Source of the DNA: WTGA01 sp965214055
GTDB taxonomy: Bacteria; Pseudomonadota; Gammaproteobacteria; Arenicellales; Poriferihabitantaceae
Reading direction: 5' to 3'
DNA: 64,000 nucleotides
Assembly: GCA_965214055.1 (NCBI GenBank)
Contig: OZ243931.1
Location: forward strand, 2,232,001 to 2,296,000
The notes below the pieces were generated by a model. It saw only the letters and a program-made list of their open reading frames with translations, ran no database searches and had not been told where the DNA came from. Of the stretch, positions 63,738 through 64,000 are shown in pieces; the stretch's first letter is position 1; the number at the start of each line of letters is the position of its first letter. Position numbers and translations under genes: made by a program.

Positions 63738-64000
63738 ATGCGGGGACTTCCCAAGCGCATCATGGAATATGCCGAAATCCTCCCGGAGGCCACGCCGCTG
63801 TGTCCGGGTGCGATGCTCCATCTTGGTAACCGGGCTGCTGTTGACCAGGCATTGTCGCGGTTTGGACGATCCGGCAAGTTGCTGCACATCTGCCGGGGTG
63901 TCTACATGCGCCCGATCGAAACCCGTTTTGGCATTCGTGCGCCCAGCCTGAGCAAAGTGATCGCTGCGCTCTCGGCGTTATGGGGCGAGATGGTCGTGCC
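63738..64000 (+). CDS. AbiEi-type (DUF6088-like) antitoxin, 5' part
   Basis: 87 codons from ATG 63738, open to the window end. LHLGNRAAVDQALSRFGRSGKLLHICRGVY is the winged-helix pattern of DUF6088/AbiEi antitoxins of type IV toxin-antitoxin systems, in which the antitoxin represses the operon and an AbiEii nucleotidyltransferase toxin is encoded next. The toxin gene would lie beyond this window. Located just after tRNA-Phe, consistent with a mobile-island cargo gene. Confidence 0.7.
   Translation, partial: MRGLPKRIMEYAEILPEATPLCPGAMLHLGNRAAVDQALSRFGRSGKLLHICRGVYMRPIETRFGIRAPSLSKVIAALSALWGEMVV

Noticed and set aside
1..64000. CRISPR array, prophage or rRNA operon
   Set aside because: No regularly spaced repeats, phage structural genes or rRNA sequence were seen.

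Overview
The window looks like chromosome from a gammaproteobacterium. The evidence is the bamE / N-acetyltransferase / recN / nadK / hrcA cluster, a proteobacterial-type gshA, dusA, ampD, a Trm112-like protein, ppk1 and paired CorC/HlyC proteins. A phosphoribulokinase gene with a divergent cbbR-type regulator suggests Calvin-cycle capacity, although no RuBisCO gene lies in the window. A marine, possibly sponge-associated host is an inference from the halogenase RiPP cluster and the ectoine genes. Naming is from sequence motifs and memory of families; no search was run.

Region 1 (about 0.1-19 kb) is a catabolic block. It holds a TauD-like dioxygenase, a minus-strand operon (flavin monooxygenase, alpha/beta hydrolase, small unknown ORF, sulfoacetaldehyde-acetyltransferase-like ThDP enzyme), an FAD oxidoreductase, an APH-type kinase, a TauE/SafE-type permease, a kinase/class III aminotransferase fusion and a cysteine-dioxygenase-like cupin. 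A five-gene ectoine/5-hydroxyectoine degradation set (eutA-eutB-eutC-doeA-doeB) follows, with an extra phytanoyl-CoA-dioxygenase-like gene inserted after eutA. Region 2 (19-24.4 kb) is housekeeping. Region 3 (24.5-35 kb) carries an SLC13 permease, a lone aldehyde:ferredoxin oxidoreductase, a Cache-domain nucleotide cyclase, and a sensor-MFS fusion translationally coupled to an ABC-type binding protein.

Region 4 (35.2-45 kb) is the most striking part: a minus-strand RiPP locus. It has a nitrile-hydratase-type (NHLP) leader peptide with a seven-residue core ending in Trp after Gly-Gly, a flavin-dependent tryptophan halogenase, a C39-peptidase ABC exporter, a second NHLM exporter ABC protein, a CmcJ/NvfI-like oxygenase, and a HlyD adaptor reduced to its N-terminal anchor. 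A decayed second precursor and mobile-element debris (DUF4338 remnant) lie in the gaps. Next to it is a tRNA-Arg(CCU) gene split by a group I intron of about 214 nt.

Region 5 (46-58.9 kb) is core metabolism: a Cys/Met-metabolism PLP enzyme, gshA, dusA, a class IV aminotransferase, a sterol-desaturase-like protein, Trm112, ppk, two CorC/HlyC proteins, a CYTH protein and ampD. Region 6 (58.6-64 kb) holds an IS1634-family insertion flanked by a perfect 418-bp direct repeat. The repeat leaves both interrupted neighbours (ampD and prk) intact. Then come prk, cbbR, tRNA-Phe and the start of an AbiEi-type antitoxin gene that runs off the window, which may mark the edge of an island.
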